Positions 48,786 to 58,516 of a stretch of DNA of 64,000 nt are shown here, piece after piece; the first letter of the stretch is position 1, and the number at the start of each line of letters is the position of its first letter. The stretch is from NCBI GenBank assembly GCA_947594835.1, contig CANQEH010000001.1:1-64000 (forward strand), read 5' to 3'. Position numbers and translations under genes: made by a program. Under the pieces are notes generated by a model. That model saw only the letters and a list, made by a program, of their open reading frames with translations. It was not told the DNA's origin and did no database searches. The DNA comes from an uncultured Acetatifactor sp. GTDB taxonomy: Bacteria > Bacillota > Clostridia > Lachnospirales > Lachnospiraceae.

Positions 48786-50219
48786 ATGGCAGACAAGAAA
48801 ATGGTGGAAGAGATCACGTCCATGGATGTGGATTTTGCGCAGTGGTACACGGACGTGGTGAAAAAAGCGGAGCTGATCGATTATACCTCCGTGAAGGGAT
48901 GTATGGTCATCAAGCCCGCAGGGTATGCGATCTGGGAGCTGATCCAGAGACAGCTGGACGAGCGCTTTAAGGAGGCGGGGGTGGAGAACGTGTATCTGCC
49001 CATGTTTATCCCGGAGTCGCTGCTCCAGAAGGAGAAAGACCATGTGGAAGGCTTTGCGCCGGAAGTGGCCTGGGTCACCCATGGAGGCCTGCAGCCTCTG
49101 CAGGAGCGGCTCTGTGTGCGCCCTACCTCCGAGACGCTGTTCTGCGATTTTTATAAAAACGATATCCACTCCTACCGCGATCTGCCCAGGGTGTACAACC
49201 AGTGGTGCTCTGTGGTGCGCTGGGAGAAGGAGACAAGGCCCTTCCTGCGTTCCAGGGAGTTTCTGTGGCAGGAAGGCCACACCGCCCACGCCACGGAGGA
49301 GGAGGCGCAGCAGCGCACCATCCAGATGCTGAATTTGTACGCGCAGTTTTGCGAGGAGGTGCTGGCCATCCCGGTGATCAAGGGGCAGAAGACGGACAAG
49401 GAGAAATTCGCAGGCGCCGTCGCCACCTATACCATCGAGGCGCTGATGCACGACGGGAAAGCGCTGCAGTCCGGCACCAGCCATAACTTTGGCGACGGCT
49501 TTGCCAGGGCGTTCGGCATCCAGTTTGCAGACAAGGACAATTCTTTAAAATATGTGCATCAGACATCCTGGGGGATGTCCACCCGCCTGATCGGAGCCAT
49601 CATCATGGCACACGGAGACAACGAGGGCCTGGTGCTGCCGCCGAAGGTGGCGCCGATACAGGTCTGCGTGATCCCCATCCAGCAGAAAAAGGAAGGCGTG
49701 CTGGAGAAAGCCTATGAACTGAGAGATCGGCTGAAAAAGACCTGCCGTGTCAAGGTGGACGATACCGACAAGAGTCCGGGGTGGAAGTTTGCAGAGGCGG
49801 AGATGCGGGGATACCCCATCCGCGTAGAGATCGGCCCCAAGGATCTGGAGGCCGGGAAATGCGTGCTCTGCCGCAGGGACACCCGGGAGAAGACGGAAGT
49901 CTCCCTGGAGAAGCTGGAGGAGAGCGTAGCGCAGCTTCTTGACACCATCCAGAAGGAGATGCTGGAGCGTGCCAGGGCCCATCGGGAAGCGCACACCTAT
50001 ACGGCGGAGAGCATGAAAGAGCTGGAAGAGATCTTTTCCGGGGGCAGCGGGTTCGTGAAAGCCATGTGGTGCGGCAGCCAGGACTGTGAGGACGCCATCA
50101 AGGAAAAGTTAAGCGTCACCAGCCGGTGTATCCCCTTCGAGCAGGAAAAGCTGTCGGATGTGTGTGTGTGCTGCGGCAAGCCTGCCAAGAAGATGGTGTA
50201 CTGGGGGAAAGCTTACTAA
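48786..50219 (+). CDS. proS: Prolyl-tRNA synthetase, archaeal/eukaryote-like short type
   Basis: Charges tRNA with proline. The 477-residue protein is the ProS form without the editing insertion: class II motif 1 region ([20 protein letters not shown]), motif 2 ([32 protein letters not shown]), motif 3 ([22 protein letters not shown]), anticodon-binding domain ([21 protein letters not shown]) and a zinc-binding C-terminal domain with [11 protein letters not shown] and [13 protein letters not shown] 48786 follows GGGAGGAA; an ATG at 48738 lies in the terminator and is rejected. Controlled by the T-box upstream. Confidence 0.96.
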   Translation: MADKKMVEEITSMDVDFAQWYTDVVKKAELIDYTSVKGCMVIKPAGYAIWELIQRQLDERFKEAGVENVYLPMFIPESLLQKEKDHVEGFAPEVAWVTHGGLQPLQERLCVRPTSETLFCDFYKNDIHSYRDLPRVYNQWCSVVRWEKETRPFLRSREFLWQEGHTAHATEEEAQQRTIQMLNLYAQFCEEVLAIPVIKGQKTDKEKFAGAVATYTIEALMHDGKALQSGTSHNFGDGFARAFGIQFADKDNSLKYVHQTSWGMSTRLIGAIIMAHGDNEGLVLPPKVAPIQVCVIPIQQKKEGVLEKAYELRDRLKKTCRVKVDDTDKSPGWKFAEAEMRGYPIRVEIGPKDLEAGKCVLCRRDTREKTEVSLEKLEESVAQLLDTIQKEMLERARAHREAHTYTAESMKELEEIFSGGSGFVKAMWCGSQDCEDAIKEKLSVTSRCIPFEQEKLSDVCVCCGKPAKKMVYWGKAY

Positions 50220-50254
50220 GCAGCAAGGCCGCAGGCGGCTGTCAGGAGGGGTGT

Positions 50255-51088
50255 ATGCGGAACGAGGTTTTTGAGATAAAGGCGGCTGGCTCCCTGCCGG
50301 AAGCCAGGCTGATCACATATCTGCAGGACTATTATGAGGAGATCGGGATCAAAGAGAGGCCTCTCGTATTGATCTGCCCCGGCGGGGGGTATGGCTACAC
50401 CTCCGCCCGGGAAGGGGAAGCCTTTGCCATGCAGTTTCTGGCTATGGGGTATCACGCGGCGGTGTTAAAGTATTCCTGTGCGCCGGCGGTGTTCCCCACG
50501 GCGCTGACGGAGCTTGCCCTGGCCATGCGGCTGATCCGGGAAAACGCGCAGGACTGGAACGTGGCGGCGGACAAGATCCTGGTGCTGGGCTGCTCGGCAG
50601 GGGGTCATCTGGCGGCCAGCCTGGGCACGCTCTGGGACGAGGATTTCCTTGCCCGGGAGTTGGGCCTGGGAGCTTTGGAACACGAAAAGATCCGTCCGGA
50701 CGGGCTGATTCTCTGCTATCCCGTCATCACCGCCGGGGAATTTGCCCACCGGGGTTCTTTCCAGAATCTGCTGGGAGAGCGCGAGAAGGAGCTGGCGCCG
50801 CTTCTCTCCCTGGAGACGCGGGTCACGCAGAAGGTGCCCCCGGTATTTCTCTGGCACACATACACGGATGCTTCCGTGCCTGTGGAAAATTCCCTCCTGT
50901 TTTTGAACGCCCTGCGCAAGGCCGGTGTGTCTGCGGAATTTCATATGTATTCTTGCGGCGGCCATGGGCTTGGGCTGGCAAACCGGCTGACCCAGACGGC
51001 GGACGGTTCTGCCATCCAGAAGGAGTGCGCATCCTGGATTTCTCTTGTGCACACCTGGATAGAAAGCCGCTATGAGGAAAATTTATGA
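50255..51088 (+). CDS. Alpha/beta hydrolase esterase (acetyl-xylan-esterase/BD-FAE-like)
   Basis: The 277-residue protein has the HGG-like oxyanion motif as LICPGGGYGYTSAREGE, the nucleophile elbow LGCSAGGHLAASLG, the Asp region LWHTYTDASVPVENSLLF and the His in YSCGGHGLGLA. It resembles small carbohydrate acyl esterases often found with xylan genes, and a hemicellulose locus ends 2 kb upstream. No signal peptide is present. ATG 50255 has AGGAGGGG upstream. Its last four bases overlap the start of the exonuclease gene (ATGA). Confidence 0.85.
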   Translation: MRNEVFEIKAAGSLPEARLITYLQDYYEEIGIKERPLVLICPGGGYGYTSAREGEAFAMQFLAMGYHAAVLKYSCAPAVFPTALTELALAMRLIRENAQDWNVAADKILVLGCSAGGHLAASLGTLWDEDFLARELGLGALEHEKIRPDGLILCYPVITAGEFAHRGSFQNLLGEREKELAPLLSLETRVTQKVPPVFLWHTYTDASVPVENSLLFLNALRKAGVSAEFHMYSCGGHGLGLANRLTQTADGSAIQKECASWISLVHTWIESRYEENL

Positions 51089-52062
51089 ATTACGTTGTCA
51101 TGGATCTGGAGTGGAACCAGAGCACAAACGGCCAGGACGAGGCGCCGGGGCTGCCCTTTGAGATCATCGAGATCGGCGCCATCAAGCTGAACCAGAAGGG
51201 CGTGATGGTCAGCGAATTCAACCGGCTGGTCAAACCCGCGGTATACCATGAGATGCACCAGATCACCAGCCGTCTGATCCATCTGCAGATGCAGGAATTG
51301 CAGCGGGGCGACCCCTTCCCGGAGGTCATGGACAGCTTTCTGGAGTGGTGCGGGGAGCAGGAATATCTCTTTTGTACCTGGGGAAGTTCCGATCTGACGG
51401 AATTGCAGCGCAATATGCGCCATTATAATATGACACCTCTGTCGGAAGGCCCGCTGGCCTTTCTGGATGTGCAGAAGCTGTTCAGCCTTGCCTTCGAAGA
51501 CGGGAAATCCAGGCGCTCCCTGGAGACTGCCGTGGATTTTTTGAAGATGGAGAAGGATATCCCTTTCCACCGGGCGTTTGGGGACGCCTATTACACGGCG
51601 AAGCTGCTGACCCATATCCTCTGTGAAAAACCGGAGGTGCTGGACAAGATCTCTTTTGACGTGTTCCGGCCCCCTGTCAGCCGGGAGCGGGAGGTCAAGG
51701 TACAGTTTGACCACTATTTCAAATACATCAGCAGGGAATTTGCGGACAAGGCGGAGGCCCTGGCGGACAGGGAGGTCATGTCCAGCAAATGTTATCTGTG
51801 CCATCGGAATTTAAAGAAAAAGCTGAAATGGTTTACCTTGAACGGGAAGCATTATTACTGTGCGGCCTACTGTGAAAAACACGGCTATTTCAAAAACAAG
51901 ATACGCCTCAGAAGGTCGGAGGCGGGGAAAGTATTCGTGGTAAAGACCACCCGCCCGATCACCCCGGAGGAAATGCAGGCGCTGAAAGCGCGGAGCGAAC
52001 ACGCCAGGGAAATGCACAGGCGGCGCAATCGGAACCACAAAAAGAAGAAGGACTTTGACTAA
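51085..52062 (+). CDS. DEDDh exonuclease with C-terminal zinc-finger-like domain (KapD-like)
   Basis: Residues 1 to about 180 are an ERI1/KapD-like 3'-5' exonuclease: VVMDLEWNQ (first D and E), LFCTWGSSDLTELQ (second D) and HRAFGDAYYTAKLL (H and last D). Residues about 230-260 carry CYLCHRNLKKK and CAAYCEKHG, a likely zinc-binding finger, and the tail is very basic (HRRRNRNHKKKK). Members of this branch process RNA ends. The gene is coupled to the esterase by a four-base overlap, and its stop overlaps that of the convergent dacF within a palindrome. Confidence 0.85.
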   Translation: MNYVVMDLEWNQSTNGQDEAPGLPFEIIEIGAIKLNQKGVMVSEFNRLVKPAVYHEMHQITSRLIHLQMQELQRGDPFPEVMDSFLEWCGEQEYLFCTWGSSDLTELQRNMRHYNMTPLSEGPLAFLDVQKLFSLAFEDGKSRRSLETAVDFLKMEKDIPFHRAFGDAYYTAKLLTHILCEKPEVLDKISFDVFRPPVSREREVKVQFDHYFKYISREFADKAEALADREVMSSKCYLCHRNLKKKLKWFTLNGKHYYCAAYCEKHGYFKNKIRLRRSEAGKVFVVKTTRPITPEEMQALKARSEHAREMHRRRNRNHKKKKDFD

Positions 52063-52076
52063 AAATCAAAGTCCTT
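52048..52076. terminator. Palindromic bidirectional hairpin inside overlapping convergent stops
   Basis: AAGGACTTTGA (52048-52058) is the exact reverse complement of TCAAAGTCCTT (52066-52076), with loop CTAAAAA that holds both stop codons (TAA at 52060-52062 plus strand; TAG at 52061-52059 minus strand). The same palindrome therefore encodes KDFD at the end of the exonuclease and KDFDF at the end of the carboxypeptidase. T-rich sequence follows mainly on the minus strand. Confidence 0.7.
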
Positions 52077-53567
52077 AAATTTATTTGACCGGGATGCATT
52101 TCTCCGGCGCTGCCTGTTGCTGCGCCGCCATGCCCTCCGGCTGTTTGGGCGGGAAAACTGATAATTTTTTAAAAAGGCCCTGGCTAAGAAGCCCACAAAG
52201 AGGAGTACAGCCACCGCCGCCATGCCCAGAAGCACTCTGACGACGTTGATATAGATCACAGGGCGGGGGGCGGTTTCCTGCTCGTCTGCCCCACCGCTTC
52301 CGGCAGGGCTGGACACGGAATCCTGCGTCTGGGGTGCGGAAAAATTGACCCGCACAGAGCCAAGGGGTACGCCGTGATAGGAGTAGTTGATGACAGCCGC
52401 CTGGCCCTCGTCTGCCGTGTCGTAAGAGACGGCGGACTCTAACTCTTCAAAGGAGGCAGTCCGTGGCAGGACGACGTAGTCGTCGCGATCCAGCGACAGG
52501 ATGGGATCGGAACTGCCAAAGATATCCCTGCCGCTGTAAAAGGGCCCTGTGTCTGTGATGTTGTATTTTGAGTCTGTCTGGGAGACGTTTACCTTTTCAA
52601 AATTGTTGAAGCCATAGTCAAAGAGCGCAATGGTGTCCTTGTATTGATAAGGGGCTTCGTCGTGCATCACCACGCAGACCAGCCTCATGCCGTCCCGCTC
52701 TGCGGCGGACACCAGGCAGCTTCTGGCGGCGTTGGTGTAGCCGGTCTTACAGCCCACCAGGCCCTCGTAGGCATACTCCCCGCCGGGGATGATCTGCATG
52801 GAGTTGTTTTCTATGATATGGTCCGGCTGCAGATCGGAAGGCGGGATGTCCAGCCGTTTTGTCAGCGTGATCTTGCACAGCAGCTCGTTGGCGAAAAACG
52901 CCCTGCCGATCTGGGCCAGGTCGTAGGCAGTGGTGTAGTGGTTTTCGTCCGGCAGGCCGTTGGGATTGACAAAATGGGAATTGAGACAGCCCAGCTCTTT
53001 GGCCCGGTCGTTCATGATCTGGGCGAAATCGCGCCAGCTGCCGTCTGCGATGTAGGCGGCCAGGGAAAAGGCGGCCTCGTTGGCAGAGCGGATCAGGATA
53101 GCGCTCAGGCATTGCTCCATGGTAAGGGCCTCTCCGGCGTCCAGCGCAATGTGGTTGGAGTCCCGGGGGGTGTCGGAGACGGCCTCCTGGGTGATGGGCA
53201 CGATCTCATCCATGGAACAGCGCTCCGCCGCAATGAGGGTGCTTAAGATCTTCGTGGTGCTGGCAGGGTATTGCTTCTGATGGATGTTCTTGGCGTAGAG
53301 GATGGCGCCGGTCTCTGCCTCCATGAGGATGGCGGACTCCGCCCCTACCGTCGGCCCTGCGGGCCAGTTGGGCACCTGGTTGGACTGGATCTCCATGGCA
53401 CGCTGAAGGGCGAGACGTTCTTCCGCCTCCGTGGGCGCACCCGCCAGGGCGGAAGCGCTCCGGGCAAAAATAAGTCCGCCTGCGCACAGCAGGGAAAGCA
53501 GCCTGCGGCAGCCCGTATGTAGAAGGCGGTGTTTTGTTTTCCTTTTTTGATCTGTTTTTTGCATCAT
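52059..53567 (-). CDS. Serine-type D-Ala-D-Ala carboxypeptidase (low-molecular-weight PBP)
   Basis: Trims the last D-alanine from peptidoglycan stem peptides. The 502-residue protein has an N-terminal signal/anchor (LLSLLCAGGLIFARSASALA), the catalytic SxxK in YPASTTKILS, SxN in IRSANEAAFS and KTG in VGCKTGYTNA. A C-terminal beta domain follows. Residues about 435-460 form a second membrane helix (VVRVLLGMAAVAVLLFVGFL), and a very basic cytosolic tail (RRAWRRSNRQRRR) ends it, an extra anchor not found in classical DacF. ATG 53567 follows AAGAGGA. Its stop overlaps the exonuclease stop. Confidence 0.92.
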   Translation of the reverse strand: MMQKTDQKRKTKHRLLHTGCRRLLSLLCAGGLIFARSASALAGAPTEAEERLALQRAMEIQSNQVPNWPAGPTVGAESAILMEAETGAILYAKNIHQKQYPASTTKILSTLIAAERCSMDEIVPITQEAVSDTPRDSNHIALDAGEALTMEQCLSAILIRSANEAAFSLAAYIADGSWRDFAQIMNDRAKELGCLNSHFVNPNGLPDENHYTTAYDLAQIGRAFFANELLCKITLTKRLDIPPSDLQPDHIIENNSMQIIPGGEYAYEGLVGCKTGYTNAARSCLVSAAERDGMRLVCVVMHDEAPYQYKDTIALFDYGFNNFEKVNVSQTDSKYNITDTGPFYSGRDIFGSSDPILSLDRDDYVVLPRTASFEELESAVSYDTADEGQAAVINYSYHGVPLGSVRVNFSAPQTQDSVSSPAGSGGADEQETAPRPVIYINVVRVLLGMAAVAVLLFVGFLARAFLKNYQFSRPNSRRAWRRSNRQRRRNASRSNKFKDFDF

Positions 53568-53706
53568 GATTCCTCTTAATCTGCCGCCGCAGCGTCTGGG
53601 ACAGGGAAAGCTTTGTGCGGCGGCATGAGCCCTGTGTAGATAGTATACACCATTTTTGGACGAAACCATAGAATTATTTGCAGAGAAAAATACGGGAAAA
53701 CCCTGG

Positions 53707-53735
53707 TTGACAATCGCCGGGAGATACAGTAAATT
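53707..53735 (+). promoter_or_regulatory. Promoter of the trmB-trxA-yitT unit
   Basis: TTGACA (53707-53712), 17 bases, TAAATT (53730-53735), about 50 bases before ATG 53788. Confidence 0.6.
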
Positions 53736-53787
53736 GAAAGAAGAATGTCGGTTGTCCCGATCCGGGGGACGGCAGAAAAGAGGAACC

Positions 53788-54441
53788 ATGAGACTGCGCA
53801 ACATTACCGGCTCCAGGGAAGTGATCGCGGAAAGCCCCTATGTGGTGCAGGAGGCCCGCCAGCCCCTCTGTCCCGGAACCTGGAAAGAAATCTTTGAAAA
53901 CAGCCATCCCCTTTACATCGAAATCGGAATGGGGAAAGGGAAATTCATACATACTATGGCTAAGACCTATCCCGGGATCAATTTTGTGGGCATTGAAAAA
54001 TATTCCAGCGTGCTGCTGAGGGCTGTGCAGAAGATGGAACAGGAGGAACTGCCCAACTTAAAGTTCCTGCGGATGGACGCAGAGAATATCACGTCGGTGT
54101 TCGGCTGCGGCGAAGTGGATCGGATTTACTTAAATTTCTCCGATCCCTGGCCAAAGGACAGGCACGCCAGGAGGAGGCTTCCGTCCAGGGAGTTTCTGGC
54201 CCGCTATGAGCAGATCCTGAAAAAGGGAGGCAGGCTGGAATTTAAGACGGACAACAGGGCGCTGTTTGACTTTGCGGTGGAGGAGCTTGGGCCCGCGGGA
54301 TGGCAGGCGCAGGTCGTCACCTACGATCTGCACAGGGATCCGGAGCTGATGCGGGAAAATGTCATGACGGAATACGAGGAAAAATTTTCCGCCATGGGGA
54401 ACCCCATCTGTAAATATGTGATCACAAAATGCGGGGCATGA
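53788..54441 (+). CDS. trmB: tRNA (guanine-N7)-methyltransferase
   Basis: Methylates G46 of tRNA. The 217-residue protein has LYIEIGMGKGKFIHTMA (SAM loop), FVGIEKYSSVLLRAVQKM, LKFLRMDAENI, and the TrmB hallmark LNFSDPWPKDRHARRRL, followed by LEFKTDN and the C-terminal TEYEEKFSAMGNPICKY. ATG 53788 has AGAGGA upstream; a longer frame from 53656 would cross the promoter. Confidence 0.96.
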   Translation: MRLRNITGSREVIAESPYVVQEARQPLCPGTWKEIFENSHPLYIEIGMGKGKFIHTMAKTYPGINFVGIEKYSSVLLRAVQKMEQEELPNLKFLRMDAENITSVFGCGEVDRIYLNFSDPWPKDRHARRRLPSREFLARYEQILKKGGRLEFKTDNRALFDFAVEELGPAGWQAQVVTYDLHRDPELMRENVMTEYEEKFSAMGNPICKYVITKCGA

Positions 54442-54507
54442 CCGTAAATATCCCCATTTGCGGGAAAATAAAACGTATGCGTGGAAAGACGCGGAAAGGA
54501 TGGCAAG

Positions 54508-54828
54508 ATGGAATACAAATTTACTTCGGAAAATTTTGAGGCGGAGGTACTGCAGTCGGAGCTTCCCGTGCTGGTAGATTTTTACGCAGACTGGTGCGGG
54601 CCCTGCAAGATGATGGCGCCGGTGGTGGAAAAGCTGGCGGAGGAATATGAGGGCAGGCTCAAGGTGGGGAAGCTGAACATTGACGAGAATATGCAGATCG
54701 CCCAGCAGTACAGGGTGGTCAGCATCCCGACTTTCCTGATCTTCAAGGGCGGAAAGGTGGAGGCCAACTATCTGGGGGCCATGTCCGCATCGGAGCTGAA
54801 GGACAAGGTGGAGCAGGCGCTGGGATAA
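54508..54828 (+). CDS. trxA: Thioredoxin
   Basis: A 106-residue thioredoxin with the redox pair C30/C33 in FYADWCGPCKMMAPVVEKLA, and the cis-proline loop VVSIPTFLIFKGGK. ATG 54508 follows AAAGGA. It lies 66 bp after trmB and 4 bp before the YitT gene, so it may be expressed with both. Confidence 0.97.
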   Translation: MEYKFTSENFEAEVLQSELPVLVDFYADWCGPCKMMAPVVEKLAEEYEGRLKVGKLNIDENMQIAQQYRVVSIPTFLIFKGGKVEANYLGAMSASELKDKVEQALG

Positions 54829-54832
54829 GGAA

Positions 54833-55708
54833 ATGAGCAGGGAAATTCTGGAATACGAAGGAAAGAGAACGCTTGGAAGCGTGGCAGGGGCGTTTCTGTA
54901 CGCCGCAGGCATCAATCTGTTTGTGGTGCCTGCGGGGCTGTACACGGGCGGCGTGATGGGTATCTGTCAGGTGATCCGCACGGTGCTGGCCCAGAGCTTT
55001 GGGCTGCACTTTACCACCTTTGACATTGCCGGCGTCATTTACTATGCCGTCAACATCCCTATTTTTATCGTGGCGTTTAGGCGGCTGGGCCGCATCTTTT
55101 TCACCAAGACGCTGCTTACGGTGACGGCCATGACGCTGTTTATGTCCCTGATCCCCATTGTGCCCATCGTGGAAGACCAGATGGCGGCCTGTGTGGTAGG
55201 AGGCATCATCGCCGGGACGGGAAGCGGCATCACGCTCCGCATGGGCGCTTCCGGCGGAGGTATGGACGTGGTGGGCATCCTGCTGACCAAGTGGAAGCAG
55301 GACTTCAGCGTAGGACGGGTCAACCTCATGGTGAACCTGCTGCTCTACGGCGCCTGTCTGTTTTTGTTTGACATTGAGATCGTGGTGTTCAGCATCATCT
55401 ACGCCGCTGTGTACGCCGTGGCAATGGATCGGGTGCACACCCAGAACATCAACGTGGAGGTCACCATCATCACCAAGGCGGACACCACCTCCCTGGAGCG
55501 GGAAATCTTTAACGAGCTGGGCAGGGGGATCACAAAGTGGTCGGCCCTGGGCGCGTATACTTATGAGCGCTCCCATGTGCTCTACATCATGCTCTCCAAA
55601 TATGAAGTCCACCGTCTGCGGGCCATTGTCCACAAATACGACCCCGGCGCTTTTATCGTGTACAACGAAGGGGTGGCTGTATCCGGCCATTTCTTAAAAA
55701 AGCTGTGA
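54833..55708 (+). CDS. YitT family membrane protein (DUF2179)
   Basis: The 291-residue protein has five predicted membrane helices over the first 200 residues (for example GAFLYAAGINLFVVPAGLYTGG and LGRIFF...TVTAMTLFMSLIPIV, with GIIAGTGSGITLRMGASGGG between). A cytosolic DUF2179 domain with NINVEVTIITKADTTSLERE follows. The family is common in Firmicutes, with unknown transport or regulatory activity. It begins 4 bp after trxA. A strong hairpin lies beyond its stop. Confidence 0.92.
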   Translation: MSREILEYEGKRTLGSVAGAFLYAAGINLFVVPAGLYTGGVMGICQVIRTVLAQSFGLHFTTFDIAGVIYYAVNIPIFIVAFRRLGRIFFTKTLLTVTAMTLFMSLIPIVPIVEDQMAACVVGGIIAGTGSGITLRMGASGGGMDVVGILLTKWKQDFSVGRVNLMVNLLLYGACLFLFDIEIVVFSIIYAAVYAVAMDRVHTQNINVEVTIITKADTTSLEREIFNELGRGITKWSALGAYTYERSHVLYIMLSKYEVHRLRAIVHKYDPGAFIVYNEGVAVSGHFLKKL

Positions 55709-55713
55709 ACCAA

Positions 55714-55749
55714 GGGGCCGGGCCCATGCAAAGACATGGGCCCGGCCCC
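55714..55749. terminator. Long perfect hairpin between convergent genes
   Basis: GGGGCCGGGCCCATG (55714-55728) pairs with CATGGGCCCGGCCCC (55735-55749) around CAAAGA, 15 perfect pairs. It lacks a T-run on both strands but separates the converging yitT-type and SLC13-type genes, so it probably blocks read-through or protects 3' ends. Confidence 0.7.
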
Positions 55750-55755
55750 GGAAAC

Positions 55756-56877
55756 TTACAGGAAATGCAGAAGCAGCAGTGCGGCGGGGGAAAGGACCGC
55801 CAGAAAAAGGAGACTGCAGGCGGTGAACGCCTTCAGATAGCTTCTCTTGGAAGCATCCGGGGCGGCGCTGTAAATCTGAAAGGAGATCACGCTGGCCAGC
55901 GAGGCCACCAGCGTTCCCAGGCCGCCGATGTTCACGCCGTACAAAAGCTCTTGTGCCTCCTGAGTAAAGCCGGACAGCAGGATGGCCGCGGGCACATTGC
56001 TGATGCACTGGCTGAGCAGGAGGCTCAAGAAAAACTCCCGCCCGCTTAACAGGGAGGCGAGCAGGGCAGAGACTGCCGGGATCCGCTCCATGTTGCCGAT
56101 GAACAGGAAAAAGAAGACGAAAGTCAAAAGCAGGAAGTAATCCACTGCCCGGAAGAGCTTTTTATCCAGAAAAAACACTGCCACAATGAGCACCGCCAGC
56201 ATCACGGGCCAGGAGATCAGCCGCAGGACGCAGCCCAGCGCCACCAGGAATAAGACCAGATAACAGGACAGCTTACGCCCGGAAGGAGGAATGCATTTTC
56301 CCGGCAGGCTGGCCTGTATTTTTTTGTTGGGGAGAAAGCGGATGACCGCCGCCAGCAAAATATATGACAAAAGTGTCAGCGGAAGCATCATGGCAAGAAA
56401 ACGCCCAACGGGAATCGAAAATTTGGAGTACAGATACAGGTTCTGCGGGTTGCCGATGGGCGTCAGCATACTGCCCAGATTGGCCGCGATGGTCTGGAGG
56501 ACGATGACAGGGATGAGCAGCCCCTTTTCCCCCGCCATGGAAAGCACCATGACGGCAAACGGGACAAAGGCGATCAACGCCACATCGTTGGTGACAAACA
56601 TGGCGGAGAAAAAGCACAGCGACGCAAGCAGCAGGCAGAGCTGCCTTGTGGTGTTTACCCGGGAGAGCAGGCTGTTTCCCAAAAACTGGAACAGCCCCAC
56701 GGCCTGCAGCCCTTTGACCACCAGCATCAGGCCAAAGAGCAGCGCCAGCACCCGCCAGTCCATGTATTCCAGATATTCCGCAGAGGGCGGCACGAAAAAA
56801 CAGGACAGCGCCGACAAAAGGGCTGCGATGCAGAGTACCGTCTGTTTTTGAAAGAAGGACACGCACGCTTTTCTCAT
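55756..56877 (-). CDS. SLC13/ArsB-type anion transporter
   Basis: The 373-residue protein is an integral membrane carrier of the ion-transporter superfamily, with ten or so helices. Typical segments are [60 protein letters not shown] (the family GNPQN loop) and the second-half repeat [17 protein letters not shown]. It resembles YbiR-like carriers; the substrate (a dicarboxylate or another anion) is unknown. It is shorter than CitMHS proteins. Its start overlaps the pyrG stop by four bases. Confidence 0.88.
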   Translation of the reverse strand: MRKACVSFFQKQTVLCIAALLSALSCFFVPPSAEYLEYMDWRVLALLFGLMLVVKGLQAVGLFQFLGNSLLSRVNTTRQLCLLLASLCFFSAMFVTNDVALIAFVPFAVMVLSMAGEKGLLIPVIVLQTIAANLGSMLTPIGNPQNLYLYSKFSIPVGRFLAMMLPLTLLSYILLAAVIRFLPNKKIQASLPGKCIPPSGRKLSCYLVLFLVALGCVLRLISWPVMLAVLIVAVFFLDKKLFRAVDYFLLLTFVFFFLFIGNMERIPAVSALLASLLSGREFFLSLLLSQCISNVPAAILLSGFTQEAQELLYGVNIGGLGTLVASLASVISFQIYSAAPDASKRSYLKAFTACSLLFLAVLSPAALLLLHFL

Positions 56878-58481
56878 TTGTGCTTATCCTGCAATGCGGC
56901 CGCGATAAAGCCCTTAAACAGCGGATGAGGGCGGTTGGGGCGGGACTTTAACTCCGGGTGCCCCTGGGTGGCCACAAAGAAGGGGTGTTCCGTGATCTCG
57001 CACATCTCCACAATGCGCCCGTCCGGGGAAGTGCCGGAGAGCTTCAGCCCGTGCTGGGTCAGCACGGCGCGGTAATCGTTGTTCACCTCGTAGCGGTGGC
57101 GGTGCCTCTCGTAGATGGTCTCCTCCCCGTAGAGCGCGTATGCCCGGGAAGTCTTATCCAGTACGCAGGGATATGCGCCCAGCCGCAGGGTGCCGCCGAT
57201 GTCCTCCACGCCGTTTTGATCCGGCATCAGGGCGATGACGGGGTGGGAGGTGTTGGGATCCAGCTCGATGCTGTGGGCGTCTTTGTAGCCGATGACGTTG
57301 CGGGCAAATTCCACAATGGTAAGCTGCATCCCCAGGCAGAGCCCCAGCAGGGGCTTTTTGTGGGTACGGGCGTAGGAGATAGCGGCAATTTTTCCCTCAA
57401 TGCCACGGGAACCGAAGCCGCCCGGGATCAGAATCCCGTTGCAGTCCTCCAATAGAGACGCCGCGTTTTCCTCGGTTACGGTCTCCGAGTCGATCCATTT
57501 GATGTGCACGGTAGTGTGGTTGGTGATGCCGCCGTGCTTTAACGCTTCCACCACGCTGATGTAAGCGTCGTGCAGGGAGACATATTTGCCCACCAGGGCG
57601 ACCTGCACTTCCTCGGTGGGATTTTTCAGATCCTCCACCATCTTTTCCCAGTCCGCAAGATCCGGCTCCGGGCAGTCCAGATGGAGACATTCGCAGGCCA
57701 CCTGGGCCAGGCGTTCTTTTTCCATGGCCAGGGGCGCCTCATAGAGGTATTCCACGTCTAGATTCTGCAGTACCCGGCTGCTGGGCACATTGCAGAACAG
57801 CGCAATCTTATCTTTGAGAGACTGCTCTAAGGGATGCTCGCTGCGGCAGACGATGATGTCCGGCTGGATGCCCATGCCCTGTAAATCCTTGACGCTGGCC
57901 TGGGTGGGCTTGGTCTTGAGCTCCTGGGAGGCGCTGAGGTAAGGAATCAGCGTGACGTGGATCAGAATCGCATTGTCGCGGCCCACGTCGTGCTGGAACT
58001 GGCGGATGGATTCTAAGAAGGGCTGGCTCTCGATGTCGCCCACCGTGCCGCCTACTTCGATGATGGCGATGCGGGTCTCGGAATCCGTAAAGTTGCGGTA
58101 AAAACGGCTCTTGATCTCGTTGGTGATATGAGGGATGACCTGGACGGTGCCGCCGCCGTAATCCCCGCGGCGCTCCTTTTGCAGCACAGTCCAATACACC
58201 TTTCCAGTGGTCACGTTGGAGTTTTTGCCCAGGCTTTCGTCGATAAAGCGCTCATAGTGGCCCAGATCCAGATCCGTCTCCGCGCCGTCGTCCGTGACGA
58301 ACACCTCCCCGTGCTGGATGGGGTTCATGGTGCCGGGATCGATGTTGATATAGGGGTCGAATTTCTGCATGGTGACCTTATAGCCCCTGGCCTTTAAGAG
58401 CCTGCCCAGGGAGGCGGCTGTGATTCCCTTGCCCAGGCCGGATACTACGCCTCCGGTGACAAAAACGTATTTTACTGGCAT
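56874..58481 (-). CDS. pyrG: CTP synthase
   Basis: Makes CTP from UTP with glutamine nitrogen. The 535-residue protein has the synthase domain ([61 protein letters not shown] in separate segments, and [14 protein letters not shown]) and the class I glutaminase domain with the nucleophile in LGLCLGMQL and the His-Glu pair near [12 protein letters not shown] 58481 follows AGAGGAG; an extended frame to 58520 is unlikely. It sits between the DUF1846 gene and the SLC13-type gene on the minus strand. Confidence 0.97.
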   Translation of the reverse strand: MPVKYVFVTGGVVSGLGKGITAASLGRLLKARGYKVTMQKFDPYINIDPGTMNPIQHGEVFVTDDGAETDLDLGHYERFIDESLGKNSNVTTGKVYWTVLQKERRGDYGGGTVQVIPHITNEIKSRFYRNFTDSETRIAIIEVGGTVGDIESQPFLESIRQFQHDVGRDNAILIHVTLIPYLSASQELKTKPTQASVKDLQGMGIQPDIIVCRSEHPLEQSLKDKIALFCNVPSSRVLQNLDVEYLYEAPLAMEKERLAQVACECLHLDCPEPDLADWEKMVEDLKNPTEEVQVALVGKYVSLHDAYISVVEALKHGGITNHTTVHIKWIDSETVTEENAASLLEDCNGILIPGGFGSRGIEGKIAAISYARTHKKPLLGLCLGMQLTIVEFARNVIGYKDAHSIELDPNTSHPVIALMPDQNGVEDIGGTLRLGAYPCVLDKTSRAYALYGEETIYERHRHRYEVNNDYRAVLTQHGLKLSGTSPDGRIVEMCEITEHPFFVATQGHPELKSRPNRPHPLFKGFIAAALQDKHK

Positions 58482-58516
58482 AATCTCCTCTTTTCTGCGC
58501 TGTGCGCCGTTTAGAT

